From Roseburia sp. (lineage in GTDB: Bacteria > Bacillota > Clostridia > Lachnospirales > Lachnospiraceae), in assembly GCA_022771695.1 (NCBI GenBank), contig JALEKJ010000046.1:1-64000 (forward strand): a stretch of DNA of 64,000 bases, given 5' to 3'. The position numbers and the translations under genes were made by a program. Below, piece by piece: positions 49,901 through 58,241 of this stretch. Each line of letters begins with the position of its first letter. Within the stretch, counting starts at the first letter, position 1. The notes under the pieces were generated by a model, which saw only the letters and a list, made by a program, of their open reading frames with translations, made no database searches and had not been told where the DNA came from.

Positions 49901-51400
49901 ACCGGCGCAAAGTTTGCAGCATATTTAGATGCGGTGGAAGATTTTGATGTCAATCTGGAATTTATGAGGAACCGCGTATGGTATGACGAGTTTGGAGAAT
50001 TTGGAAGCACGGCGAACAGTATGGGATACACGAAGGAAAGACAGATTGCAAGGTGGAAGGAATTCCTGGAAGGTTATGATATGCTTATTATCGGGTACTG
50101 TGATATGGCGGCATTCACCAATGATGAGATTTTTTATGAAGGCTTTATGGAATTTGTAAATCAGGGAAAGAGTGTTATTTTAAGCCATGACTTGGTAAGT
50201 GATGCCAGCTTTTTGTACATGCATAATAATCTTACGACGGTGTATGATCCGGCAATTCGTACTTTGGCGGGACAGCGCAGAAAATATTATGCCGGAGATA
50301 CAAACTATTACCGATACAGCAGCACGATGTTAAACGGCACGGAAATTTCTCTTTTGCCACCGGATGATTTTTTGATTTGGTTCAGCGGAACCGGTAACGG
50401 ATGGGGACGTCTCGGAAAAGAGGATTTCATGTCGGTAGCGGAGACGAATATACCTGAGGCACCGACGGATAATGCGAATGAGTTTATGGACAACAGTGTC
50501 CGACTGATGATGACTTATTCCAAGGACATGAAGAGAGACAGAATCTTAAACAACAGTATTACGAATTTTTCATGGCTTGGTCATACGGAAACGCAGTATG
50601 TGGAGGTGGCAAATAAAGGGCAGGTTACAACGTATCCATACACTCTTGGGGATACGATGGCGGTGTCTACGACTCATGTTCAGAACTATCAACTCGATTT
50701 AGAACAGGAGGACGGCGGCGATGTCACAGTATGGTATAATCTGACGGATTCATTTGATTCGGATGTGACGGCGCAGGGTACGAACGATGGTGTGTATTCT
50801 TCGCGCTCCGGTGATTCGCGGAACAACTACTATATTTACACGAAGGGGAATATTACTTATACGGGACTTGGACATAGGAATGCAGCATTGACGAATGATG
50901 AGGTAAAGTTGTTTGTCAATACGATGATCGGTTCATATCGTGATGTGCCTACAGTTCCGTACGCACGTGTGGAGAATGCAGATGCCTCTGAGCATAAAGG
51001 TGATTATACACTTTATGTACCTTTAACCGGTGCGGAAAGCACAGAGGATACGATAGAGGTCGCTTTTTCTATTGTAGATGAGAATGACCATAACATTACT
51101 TCGGTCCGCAGTTATCGTCTGCAATATACGGATGCGAACGGAAATGTGATTTCAGATACGATTGCGACATCAACGCCAAATGGCTCGTTGCTAAATTACC
51201 TTTCGGATGAAAAAATGTATCAGGTGCAGCAGAATGGTACATACACCTTCCAAGTGCCGTGTGAGACAGTATTGAATGAGGGTGAAGCGGTTTATTATTT
51301 GAATGTTACGTCGAGTTATTATGCGGGCACCAAAGAGTATACGACATCAAGAGTAACAAAGGTTGTGGTATATGCGATGCCGCTGTTTTCCCTGCATTAG
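46913..51400 (+). CDS. giant secreted protein (~1,495 aa, DUF5057-like), candidate pilus-tip protein
   Basis: Sec signal MRPRAKRLLLGGVCAGFVGLLAAGSVRTSADAVTAYA; no LPXTG or C-terminal TM; last gene of the T4P operon. Confidence 0.8.
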   Translation: MRPRAKRLLLGGVCAGFVGLLAAGSVRTSADAVTAYAFPAVTDESAAVGSAERPFRILEIVPNESMGMIGYMIDGCEPISMESLSGQEYGATQVYRDNMVTTGLVQEERVVSYAFASELPAGSEMAGWSGEFGKWWKYTNSVTDDTTGYSEFGYYENVGAGNGEYSYDAAGDFFSYVGIGGGEYSWNLAEYYVGVGVGNGSYTRMINGTDLNTCTFTYVGDGAGNYVCTVLLDTTAEDKGMKDPATRYWTYRTQSEYYSRWCYQYTNNDCFLQAVFGNTTRDGFEAEVITITPDLLKGENLQLIDQADLIVITAQEYMTEVWDAYNLDGITRTADEKAARPKTFLGADGNDLTWEATIRIVERMASDTPPGMYLEQPALYFGGNSGEYNIGKLYIMLMQYGANIFRNTFIEGNDNFAADTYVTSDGKTTYGGVFTKHNDATGQDERITNWDQQTFLTPYGESVMHEAAFPLGRTGEVFGTILLYNGDTSFLRGFLTTVVPEITSTNPSYPMGSNSEMFDYYEQQTGTRPTELSMGNAAKYIIGNALGTGNNGVARKETLHILELQPCNEFIYGGDYWQLYYMSIFPWFSGSLAEDVTVTTMTTYQFIGDITDINSEYDLIIIGSSQDATCGQNGYNDARMGHLLYTSIGDLVTNYRDRNWRWSSGGVSADAGMSEQMGSDAYQMKSRYSGTDITKKKYEELRDFMASGSPIVADTKLYSDGTQVNTSLVDVNSYIYRLVSGVYQNGNDSLLFKAGAARTSFEQKRLKEALSQERLRLIFAEDGTGLPLEYSAVTENRDVPVKDANGNIKSWTNVDGIIVSENYNTDTDDNGNPVLRYTFTLKGDVEHTYGVRLYLDHNGDGVYNNSIKERMELLAAGKEMSSLNTTLTSEEANGSRISIYDQTSQTFVSADNLLAGHTYQFVYRVRSTERGILPWKLEVYDQSNQSIRGSKTGYTAFRVSGDNVEKEQINVLQMNLMPDMRNETATYVNFADETTVTGAKFAAYLDAVEDFDVNLEFMRNRVWYDEFGEFGSTANSMGYTKERQIARWKEFLEGYDMLIIGYCDMAAFTNDEIFYEGFMEFVNQGKSVILSHDLVSDASFLYMHNNLTTVYDPAIRTLAGQRRKYYAGDTNYYRYSSTMLNGTEISLLPPDDFLIWFSGTGNGWGRLGKEDFMSVAETNIPEAPTDNANEFMDNSVRLMMTYSKDMKRDRILNNSITNFSWLGHTETQYVEVANKGQVTTYPYTLGDTMAVSTTHVQNYQLDLEQEDGGDVTVWYNLTDSFDSDVTAQGTNDGVYSSRSGDSRNNYYIYTKGNITYTGLGHRNAALTNDEVKLFVNTMIGSYRDVPTVPYARVENADASEHKGDYTLYVPLTGAESTEDTIEVAFSIVDENDHNITSVRSYRLQYTDANGNVISDTIATSTPNGSLLNYLSDEKMYQVQQNGTYTFQVPCETVLNEGEAVYYLNVTSSYYAGTKEYTTSRVTKVVVYAMPLFSLH

Positions 51401-51510
51401 GCATTTCTAATCAAAATATAAAATGTTTCTTAAAAGACAATAGATGTGTTGACAGTCGATTTTTGGAATATTACCATATTCAAAGGACACATCGAAAGGA
51501 AGAAATTGTC

Positions 51511-51921
51511 ATGAGAGAAAAGCTTCAGAGATTTATGGCGGGAAGATATGGTGCAGATGAATTGGGTAAGGCACTCAATGCGGTGGCATTGGTATGTCTG
51601 GTGATTTCCTTGTTTGTATCGAAACTTCCGGTTTTATATGTGCTACTTTATAATGCAGGTCTTTTGCTTTTGATATATAACTGTTATCGTATGTTTTCAA
51701 GAAATATTGCGAAGCGTTATGCGGAGAATCAGAAGTACCGTAATTTCAGATATCGTATGGTGACGAAATGGGATGCTGCAAAGAAGCGTTTCGCGCAGCG
51801 GAAGACGTACCGCTTCTTCAAATGTCCGGATTGTAAGCAGAAGGTGCGTGTGCCGAAGGGCAGAGGGAAAATCTGTATTACCTGTCCAAGATGTAAGCGT
51901 GAGTTTATTAAGAAGAGCTGA
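51511..51921 (+). CDS. membrane protein with C-terminal zinc ribbon, unknown function
   Basis: Two hydrophobic helices, then FKCPDCKQKVRVPKGRGKICITCPRCKREF. Confidence 0.75.
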   Translation: MREKLQRFMAGRYGADELGKALNAVALVCLVISLFVSKLPVLYVLLYNAGLLLLIYNCYRMFSRNIAKRYAENQKYRNFRYRMVTKWDAAKKRFAQRKTYRFFKCPDCKQKVRVPKGRGKICITCPRCKREFIKKS

Positions 51922-51945
51922 TAATATGCGCAGAGGAGATTCCAA

Positions 51946-52809
51946 ATGTTTGGGTATATTAATATCAACCAGAAAATCATGACAGAAGAGAATAAGAACG
52001 CATATCAGGCATATTACTGCGGACTTTGCCGTCGTTTGAAGACAAACTGTGGTGCGAAGGGGCAGATGCTCCTCAATTATGATATGACATTTTTGATTGT
52101 GCTTCTGACGGGATTGTATGAGCTTTCTGACGAAGCTTCCGAGATTACCTGTGCATTGCACCCGACCAAGCGCCGAACGGTATGGATTAATGAGGCGACA
52201 GATTATGCGGCGGACATGAACTTGATTTTGGCATACCATAATCTGATTGATGATTGGAAAGATGATAAGACATACTCCAAGAAAGCGTTTGCAAAAATTT
52301 TGGATAAGGATTATGCTCGTATTGCAGAGAAGTATCCGAGGCAGGTTACGGCAGTCGAAGAGTATATGCGCAAGACAGAGGAAGTGGAAAGCCGTGGCGA
52401 GACGAATCTGGATGCGGTGGCGGGACTTTCCGGTGAAATGTTAGGTGAGGTGTTCTGCTGGCGCGAAGACGAGTGGGCGGAGGAACTTCGTACACTTGGC
52501 TTTTACATGGGTAAGTTCATTTATATCATGGATGCGTATGAGGATTATGATGCTGACTTACAGAAGGGAGCCTATAATCCATTGGTTCCATTGCTTAAGG
52601 AAAGCAAAGAGGATATGGATACGCTGATCCGATTGCTTTTAACCAGTATGATGTCGGAGTGTGCGAAGTCGTTTGAACGTCTTCCGATTCTGCTTCATGC
52701 AGACATCCTGCGCAATGTATTATATTCCGGTGTTTGGTCGAAGTATGAGTTTATTCAGCTCAAGAAACGCAAGGCAGAAGAAAAGGCGAAAAAGAAAACG
52801 CGTAAATAG
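51946..52809 (+). CDS. DUF5685-like family protein
   Basis: MFGYININQKIMTEENKNAYQAYYCGLCRRLKTNCGAKGQMLLNYDMTFL. Confidence 0.75.
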   Translation: MFGYININQKIMTEENKNAYQAYYCGLCRRLKTNCGAKGQMLLNYDMTFLIVLLTGLYELSDEASEITCALHPTKRRTVWINEATDYAADMNLILAYHNLIDDWKDDKTYSKKAFAKILDKDYARIAEKYPRQVTAVEEYMRKTEEVESRGETNLDAVAGLSGEMLGEVFCWREDEWAEELRTLGFYMGKFIYIMDAYEDYDADLQKGAYNPLVPLLKESKEDMDTLIRLLLTSMMSECAKSFERLPILLHADILRNVLYSGVWSKYEFIQLKKRKAEEKAKKKTRK

Positions 52810-52823
52810 CGAGGGTATAGTTT

Positions 52824-53462
52824 ATGACAAATCCTTATCAGGTGCTGGGGGTATCTCCGAGTGCCTCGGATGAAGAAATAAAAAAAGCATATCGCAATCT
52901 GAGCAGAAAATATCATCCGGATGCGAATATTAACAATCCGAATCGGGCGCAGGCGGAAGAGAAGTTTAAGGAAGTGCAGCAGGCGTACGATCAGATTATG
53001 AAGGAAAAGCAGCAGGGCAGTGCTTATGGTGGCAACTATGGAACTTCTGGCGGCTATGGTTATTATGGTGGCAACCGGGGTTACTACGAGAATGCTGGAG
53101 AGTCTACGCAGATGCGTGCGGCAGCGAATTATATTGCAAACCGTCACTATGCGGAGGCATTGAATGTGCTAAACAATATTCCTTTTGGTGAGCGTAGCGC
53201 TCGTTGGTATTACTATAGTGCGATTGCAAATCAGGGGGCAGGAAACAACATTCGTGCAATGGAACATGCGAAGCGGGCGGTTGAGATGGAGCCGAGCAAT
53301 ATGGAGTATCGCCAGTTCCTGCAGCACTTGGAGTATGGCGGAACGTGGTATACGAATATGGGCAGCAATTATGATAGACCTTATTCGAGTGCCGGTAGCT
53401 GGTGCCTAAGTATGCTGTGTTTAAATATGCTCTGTAATTGTTGCTGCTGTCGTCCGTTTTAG
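52824..53462 (+). CDS. J-domain protein with Cys-rich C-terminus
   Basis: [33 protein letters not shown] (HPD motif); C-terminal [19 protein letters not shown]. Confidence 0.93.
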   Translation: MTNPYQVLGVSPSASDEEIKKAYRNLSRKYHPDANINNPNRAQAEEKFKEVQQAYDQIMKEKQQGSAYGGNYGTSGGYGYYGGNRGYYENAGESTQMRAAANYIANRHYAEALNVLNNIPFGERSARWYYYSAIANQGAGNNIRAMEHAKRAVEMEPSNMEYRQFLQHLEYGGTWYTNMGSNYDRPYSSAGSWCLSMLCLNMLCNCCCCRPF

Positions 53463-53520
53463 CACATCTTTTCCGTAAATTGTTGTTACAAATGTATGAA
53501 ATATGGTATAATGTCGTAAA

Positions 53521-53606
53521 AGCAATGAGCAGTGCCAAAACGTGCAGAGGCAATTTGACGGCTTGCCGGCAAAGGTGGCTGTGTCCGTTTTGATAGGGCG
53601 AATGCC
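53521..53606 (+). promoter_or_regulatory. candidate structured leader RNA element, copy B (5'UTR of the PilZ gene)
   Basis: TATAAT at 53507-53512, then AGCAATGAGCAGTGC[CAAAACG...CGTTTTG]ATAGGGCGAATGCC; matches the element at 1632-1718. Confidence 0.6.
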
Positions 53607-53682
53607 TACGAGCGAGATGGAGCAAAGCGTCATCGAGCGTACACTGCGTATTTCGAGACGAATCTATAACGGAGGAGAAGCG

Positions 53683-54021
53683 ATGGAGGAGAGAAGACGG
53701 AATCTTAGAACAGAGCTACACGCAGAACTGTTGATGAAGCGACTTGACCGAGGCGGTGGAGAAGAGAAGGTTGAAATCAAGGTTTGTGATGTATCTAAGA
53801 CAGGGATTGGGTTTGTCTGTGCAGAAGAGTTAGAGAAAGGCTCGTTGTATGAGTGTTTCCTGACAATCTGGACGAAGGAAGTAATCCGTTGTTTTATCGA
53901 AATTGTGCGCGGTGAGAAGCGTGACGATGGATATCGTTATGGAGCCACTTTTGTCGGCATGACAGAGATGGATGCATATCGAATTCAGGTTTACCAGACT
54001 GTAGAGGAATATAAAGGATAA
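53683..54021 (+). CDS. PilZ-domain (c-di-GMP-binding) protein
   Basis: N-terminal RRRNLR, VCDVSKTGIGF (D/NxSxxG motif), YRYGATFVGM. Confidence 0.85.
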   Translation: MEERRRNLRTELHAELLMKRLDRGGGEEKVEIKVCDVSKTGIGFVCAEELEKGSLYECFLTIWTKEVIRCFIEIVRGEKRDDGYRYGATFVGMTEMDAYRIQVYQTVEEYKG

Positions 54022-54073
54022 CATTAAACAAGAGAGGGATGCTGCATGTGCAGCATCCCTCTCTTGTTTAATG
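54022..54073. terminator. bidirectional terminator, perfect 25-bp stem with 2-nt spacer
   Basis: cattaaacaagagagggatgctgca-tg-tgcagcatccctctcttgtttaatg between convergent genes. Confidence 0.93.
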
Positions 54074-54078
54074 CACTG

Positions 54079-54549
54079 TTAACGTCTGTTTGGATTGCGG
54101 TATTTCTCTTCGCAATATTTGCAACGATAAATTTCGCGCTCTTCGTCGGTCAGAAGGAAAATCTGGTCTAATTCCTGCTCTATTGAAGTGATGCAGCGAG
54201 GATTTTTACAGGTGATGACGTTTTTGACCTGTTTTGGAAGATGCAGAATTTTTTTCTCAACAATTTTATCATCCTTAATGACGTTGACGGTGATATTGTG
54301 GTCGATGAATCCGAGAATATCAAGGTCTAACGCTTCCACCGGACACTCGACTTTCAGGATATCCTTTTTGCCCATCTTATTGCTTTTGGCATTCTTGATG
54401 ATAGCAACCGTGCAGTCGAGCTCGTCCAATTTCAAATCGTGATAAATCTGGAGGCTCATTCCAGCCTGAATGTGGTCTAATACAAAACCTTCATGAATTC
54501 CACTGATATTTAACATATATCGGTCCTTTCTACATGGCAGTGTTGCCAT
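54079..54549 (-). CDS. pyrI: aspartate carbamoyltransferase regulatory subunit
   Basis: CKNPRCITSIEQELDQIF...YRCKYCEEKY Zn-binding domain. Confidence 0.95.
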   Translation of the reverse strand: MATLPCRKDRYMLNISGIHEGFVLDHIQAGMSLQIYHDLKLDELDCTVAIIKNAKSNKMGKKDILKVECPVEALDLDILGFIDHNITVNVIKDDKIVEKKILHLPKQVKNVITCKNPRCITSIEQELDQIFLLTDEEREIYRCKYCEEKYRNPNRR

Positions 54550-54568
54550 GCCGGTAAAATGTCAGAAA

Positions 54569-55489
54569 TTATTTGACTTCAATTCCAAGAAGCGTGAGAA
54601 TCAATGCCATGCGTACATAAACGCCGTATTGCGCCTGCTTGAAGTAGGCAGCGCGTGGGTCGTCGTCTACCTCTACTGAGATTTCATTGACTCTCGGAAG
54701 CGGATGGAGTACGAGCATGTCCTTTTTCGCCAGTTCCATCTTGGATTTGGTCAGAATGTAGTAATTCTTTAAACGCACATAGTCCTCTTCATTGAAGAAA
54801 CGCTCTTTTTGTACACGTGTCATATACAGAATATCAAGCTCCGGCATCGCATCCTCTAATCGCTCTACCTCTGTGAAAGGAATATTGTTTGCTTCAAGTA
54901 CATCCTCGCGGATATAGCTTGGAATACGAAGCTCTTCCGGAGAGATGAGCACGAAGCGGATGCCCGGATAGCGAATCAATGCATTGATTAAGGAATGTAC
55001 GGTGCGGCCGAACTTCAAGTCTCCGCACAGACCGATGGTAAGGTTCCCTAATTCGCCTCGTAAGGAACGGATGGTAAGCAAGTCAGTTAAGGTCTGGGTA
55101 GGATGCTGATGGCCGCCGTCTCCGGCATTGATGACTGGAATCTGAGATTTTAGGGAGGCGACAAGAGGAGCGCCTTCCTTAGGATGACGCATTGCACAGA
55201 TATCTGCGTAACACGAGATGACACGAATTGTATCGGAAACACTTTCTCCTTTGGCGGCTGAACTGGAATCGGCGCTGGAGAAACCTAAAACAGAACCACC
55301 GAGATTTAACATGGCGGCTTCGAAACTAAGTCTTGTTCTTGTACTGGGCTCATAGAAACATGTGGCAAGCTTTTTGCCGTCACATGCATGAGCATATTTC
55401 TGTGGATACTTCTCGATATCGTTGGCAAGATTAAGCAGTTTGTCCAACTCATCGACGGAGAAGTCCAATGGGCTCATTAAATGACGCAT
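54569..55489 (-). CDS. pyrB: aspartate carbamoyltransferase catalytic subunit
   Basis: [40 protein letters not shown]. Confidence 0.98.
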   Translation of the reverse strand: MRHLMSPLDFSVDELDKLLNLANDIEKYPQKYAHACDGKKLATCFYEPSTRTRLSFEAAMLNLGGSVLGFSSADSSSAAKGESVSDTIRVISCYADICAMRHPKEGAPLVASLKSQIPVINAGDGGHQHPTQTLTDLLTIRSLRGELGNLTIGLCGDLKFGRTVHSLINALIRYPGIRFVLISPEELRIPSYIREDVLEANNIPFTEVERLEDAMPELDILYMTRVQKERFFNEEDYVRLKNYYILTKSKMELAKKDMLVLHPLPRVNEISVEVDDDPRAAYFKQAQYGVYVRMALILTLLGIEVK

Positions 55490-55666
55490 ATTATTCCTCC
55501 TTCGGCATTTTTATCATCATATAATAATCATAGAGTGATTTCAAGACAAAAATTGTTTTCAGATATTTTGTTGCGTGACAAAAGAAAGTAGAGTAAACTA
55601 TCGATAGACAGTCAAGCTGTCGGAAACCAAAAGAAAATGATTTTTGGAAAAAAGGAGATTATAAAT

Positions 55667-56077
55667 ATGTCAGAAGAAATCAGAGAAAATACGGAAAAAA
55701 CGGGAGATGAGATTCAATATCAGGAGCGCAAGCGCCTGCTTTTCTTTGGATTGCCATGGACTTTTACCAAATATACCATTACGGAGGACATGCTGACGAT
55801 AGACGAAGGATTGTTTACGGTAGAGGAGAATGATTGCTACATGTACAAGGTTCAAGATGTGAAGCTCACTGCGTCAGTGATGGAGCGTATCTTCGGACTT
55901 GGGACAATCACGTGCTATACCGGAGATGTGACGAATAAGGAGCTAAAGTTGATACACATCAAACATGCGAAAGAGATTAAGGGATATCTGTTAAAGGCAT
56001 CCGAGGAGGCTCGCCTTAAGAGGCGCACGCTACATACACAGGACATCGGAGTGGATATGGACGAGGATGAACTGTAG
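55667..56077 (+). CDS. bacterial PH-domain (YdbS-like) protein
   Basis: FFGLPWTFTKYTITEDMLTIDEGLFTVEENDCYMYKVQDVKL. Confidence 0.8.
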   Translation: MSEEIRENTEKTGDEIQYQERKRLLFFGLPWTFTKYTITEDMLTIDEGLFTVEENDCYMYKVQDVKLTASVMERIFGLGTITCYTGDVTNKELKLIHIKHAKEIKGYLLKASEEARLKRRTLHTQDIGVDMDEDEL

Positions 56078-56110
56078 GAGGCATGCCTTATTATATTGAT
56101 GACCGGAAAT

Positions 56111-56512
56111 TCACTTCTTCCCATCCGCCCGAACTAAAATCCGCTCAAACAACAGCCCTGCCGCCATCCAGAAAGGAGCGTAGTCCAAGCGGATGACACC
56201 ATCAATATTTGCTTTTGCATCACTGTAGTCCCAGGGGCATATTTTATGTTTCTTCAGGAAGGTGCCGCTTAGGTATTCAAAAGAAAAAATTCCCAGCGTA
56301 TAAATAGCTCCACGGAAAAGGGCAGGTAGATGCTTTATGATCCGGTAGATGGGGCGGATGCAGGCTGCCATGCCGTAGATAGGGAACATCCAGACGGAGG
56401 TCTGTCCAATGAGACGTCCGTCTTTTTTTAATAGGGAACCGGCGGAGGTAAAAAGAATCTCCATGCACCATCCCGTCAGCCCGCAGATGAAAAAATTACG
56501 TCCCATAGTCAT
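56111..56512 (-). CDS. putative ABC transporter type IV-like membrane protein
   Basis: FFICGLTGWCMEILFTSAGSLLKKDGRLIGQTSVWMFPIYGMAA...EYLSGTFLKKHKICPWDYS. Confidence 0.8.
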   Translation of the reverse strand: MTMGRNFFICGLTGWCMEILFTSAGSLLKKDGRLIGQTSVWMFPIYGMAACIRPIYRIIKHLPALFRGAIYTLGIFSFEYLSGTFLKKHKICPWDYSDAKANIDGVIRLDYAPFWMAAGLLFERILVRADGKK

Positions 56513-56720
56513 GTTTACCCTCCTTTTGTAGATAATATCATATCCTTATTCTGTCTCATTCCATGTAAATTATGTGCATTTTGCACAGCGGTAAATTCTG
56601 TCTTTTTCTGAATAAAATCCCACGAAAAAGTGTAACCTTTTTCTAAAATAAAACCGGGATAACTTGTAAAACCGGAAAAACTGACATATAATAAAAAAAG
56701 CGTATTCCACAGGAGTCGGA

Positions 56721-58208
56721 ATGCAGTTAGAACAGCTATTATTACATATTTCATACGAAAGCGTGCAGGGAAGCCAGAGGCAGGAGGTATCGGATATTTG
56801 TTATCATTCCGGGAAAGTCAGGTGTGGCTCCCTGTTTGTTTGTCTGAAAGGATTTCGGACAGATGGACACAAGTATTTGAAAGACGCGGTGGCACGTCAT
56901 GCGGTTGCGGTGGTGGTAGAAAAGGATATGCTCTCTGCACCGGTGATCGGAGTGACGGTGGTTGTCGTGCCGGATACCAGGGTGGCGCTTGCGGAACTTT
57001 CCGCAGCTTTTTTTGATTTTCCGGCAAAGAAACTTCGCATGATTGGGATTACCGGTACGAAAGGCAAGACGACGACCGCATATCTTGCTGCGAATATTCT
57101 GCGTGAGGCGGGATATCATGTAGGGATGATAGGTACCATCGCCATTTATGATGGGGCAAAAGAGATACCGGCGGAGCATACGACACCGGAATCATATGAG
57201 GTACAGAAGTATCTTGCCGCTATGGTTTCGCATGGCTGCGACTGTTGCGTGATGGAAGTGTCTTCACAGGGAATCAAGATGCAGCGGGTAGCAGGAATTT
57301 ATTATGACATTGGTGTCTTTCTGAACATTGCGCCGGATCATATCGGAAAGGGTGAGCATGCGTCTTTTGAGGAATACCTGGCCTGTAAGAGCCGGCTGTT
57401 GCGCCAGTGTGAGATTGGGATTGTAAATTGGGATGATGAACATAAGGAGCAGATATTAGACGGGCATACCTGTGCGGTTGAATATTTTTCGTTGCAATAT
57501 CCGGTGGACTACATGGCAGAGAAGCCCACATTTTCCATGTGCGAAGGGAGACTATTGGGAAAATTTGTTTTGCGTTATGGCATCGAACATGTACCGCTTG
57601 TGATGCAGCTGCCGGGAATGTTCAATGTCAGTAATGCACTTGCCGCTGCAGCAATCGCGCTGCATTTTTCTGTGAGAGCAGAGGCATTGCGCCGAGGTCT
57701 GGCGGGAGCGAGTGTGACAGGACGCTGTGAGAATGTGAGCCCCTCAAGGCGCTATGTACTGCTGATTGATTATGCGCACAATGAAATGAGCTTGGGAAGC
57801 CTTTTAGAAATGTTAAGGGCGTTTGAACCGAGGCGATTAGTCGTCTTGTTTGGATGTGGTGGTAACCGCTCTAAACTGAGACGAAGCAGGATGGGACAGA
57901 CTGCAGGAAGGCTTGCTGATTTTACGATATTGACCTCGGATAATCCGAGATGGGAGGATGCTGAGGAAATCTTGGATGATATTGAGGAAGGAATCCGCAA
58001 GACGGGGGCTTCCTATATACGGATTACGGATCGAAGAGAAGCAATCACCTATGCGGTGCGTGAGGCACGGGAAGGAGACATCATCGTGCTGGCGGGAAAG
58101 GGACATGAAGGGTATCAGGAGATTTGCGGAGTGAAATATCCGATGCTTGATCATGATTTAGTAACCGATGCACTTGGGCAGAAAGAGCAGAAAAAGACTT
58201 ATTTATGA
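56721..58208 (+). CDS. murE: UDP-N-acetylmuramoyl-tripeptide synthetase family (MurE)
   Basis: GITGTKGKTTTAYLAANILREAGYHVGMIGTI; SDNPRWED; GKGHEGYQEI. Confidence 0.93.
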   Translation: MQLEQLLLHISYESVQGSQRQEVSDICYHSGKVRCGSLFVCLKGFRTDGHKYLKDAVARHAVAVVVEKDMLSAPVIGVTVVVVPDTRVALAELSAAFFDFPAKKLRMIGITGTKGKTTTAYLAANILREAGYHVGMIGTIAIYDGAKEIPAEHTTPESYEVQKYLAAMVSHGCDCCVMEVSSQGIKMQRVAGIYYDIGVFLNIAPDHIGKGEHASFEEYLACKSRLLRQCEIGIVNWDDEHKEQILDGHTCAVEYFSLQYPVDYMAEKPTFSMCEGRLLGKFVLRYGIEHVPLVMQLPGMFNVSNALAAAAIALHFSVRAEALRRGLAGASVTGRCENVSPSRRYVLLIDYAHNEMSLGSLLEMLRAFEPRRLVVLFGCGGNRSKLRRSRMGQTAGRLADFTILTSDNPRWEDAEEILDDIEEGIRKTGASYIRITDRREAITYAVREAREGDIIVLAGKGHEGYQEICGVKYPMLDHDLVTDALGQKEQKKTYL

Positions 58209-58241
58209 GAGTAGATAAACGGGAAGAAAAGAGGTGGTCAG

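Noticed and set aside
54079-55489. pyrI next to pyrB in a Firmicute as unusual
   Set aside because: pyrBI pairs are known in Clostridia, so this is ordinary.
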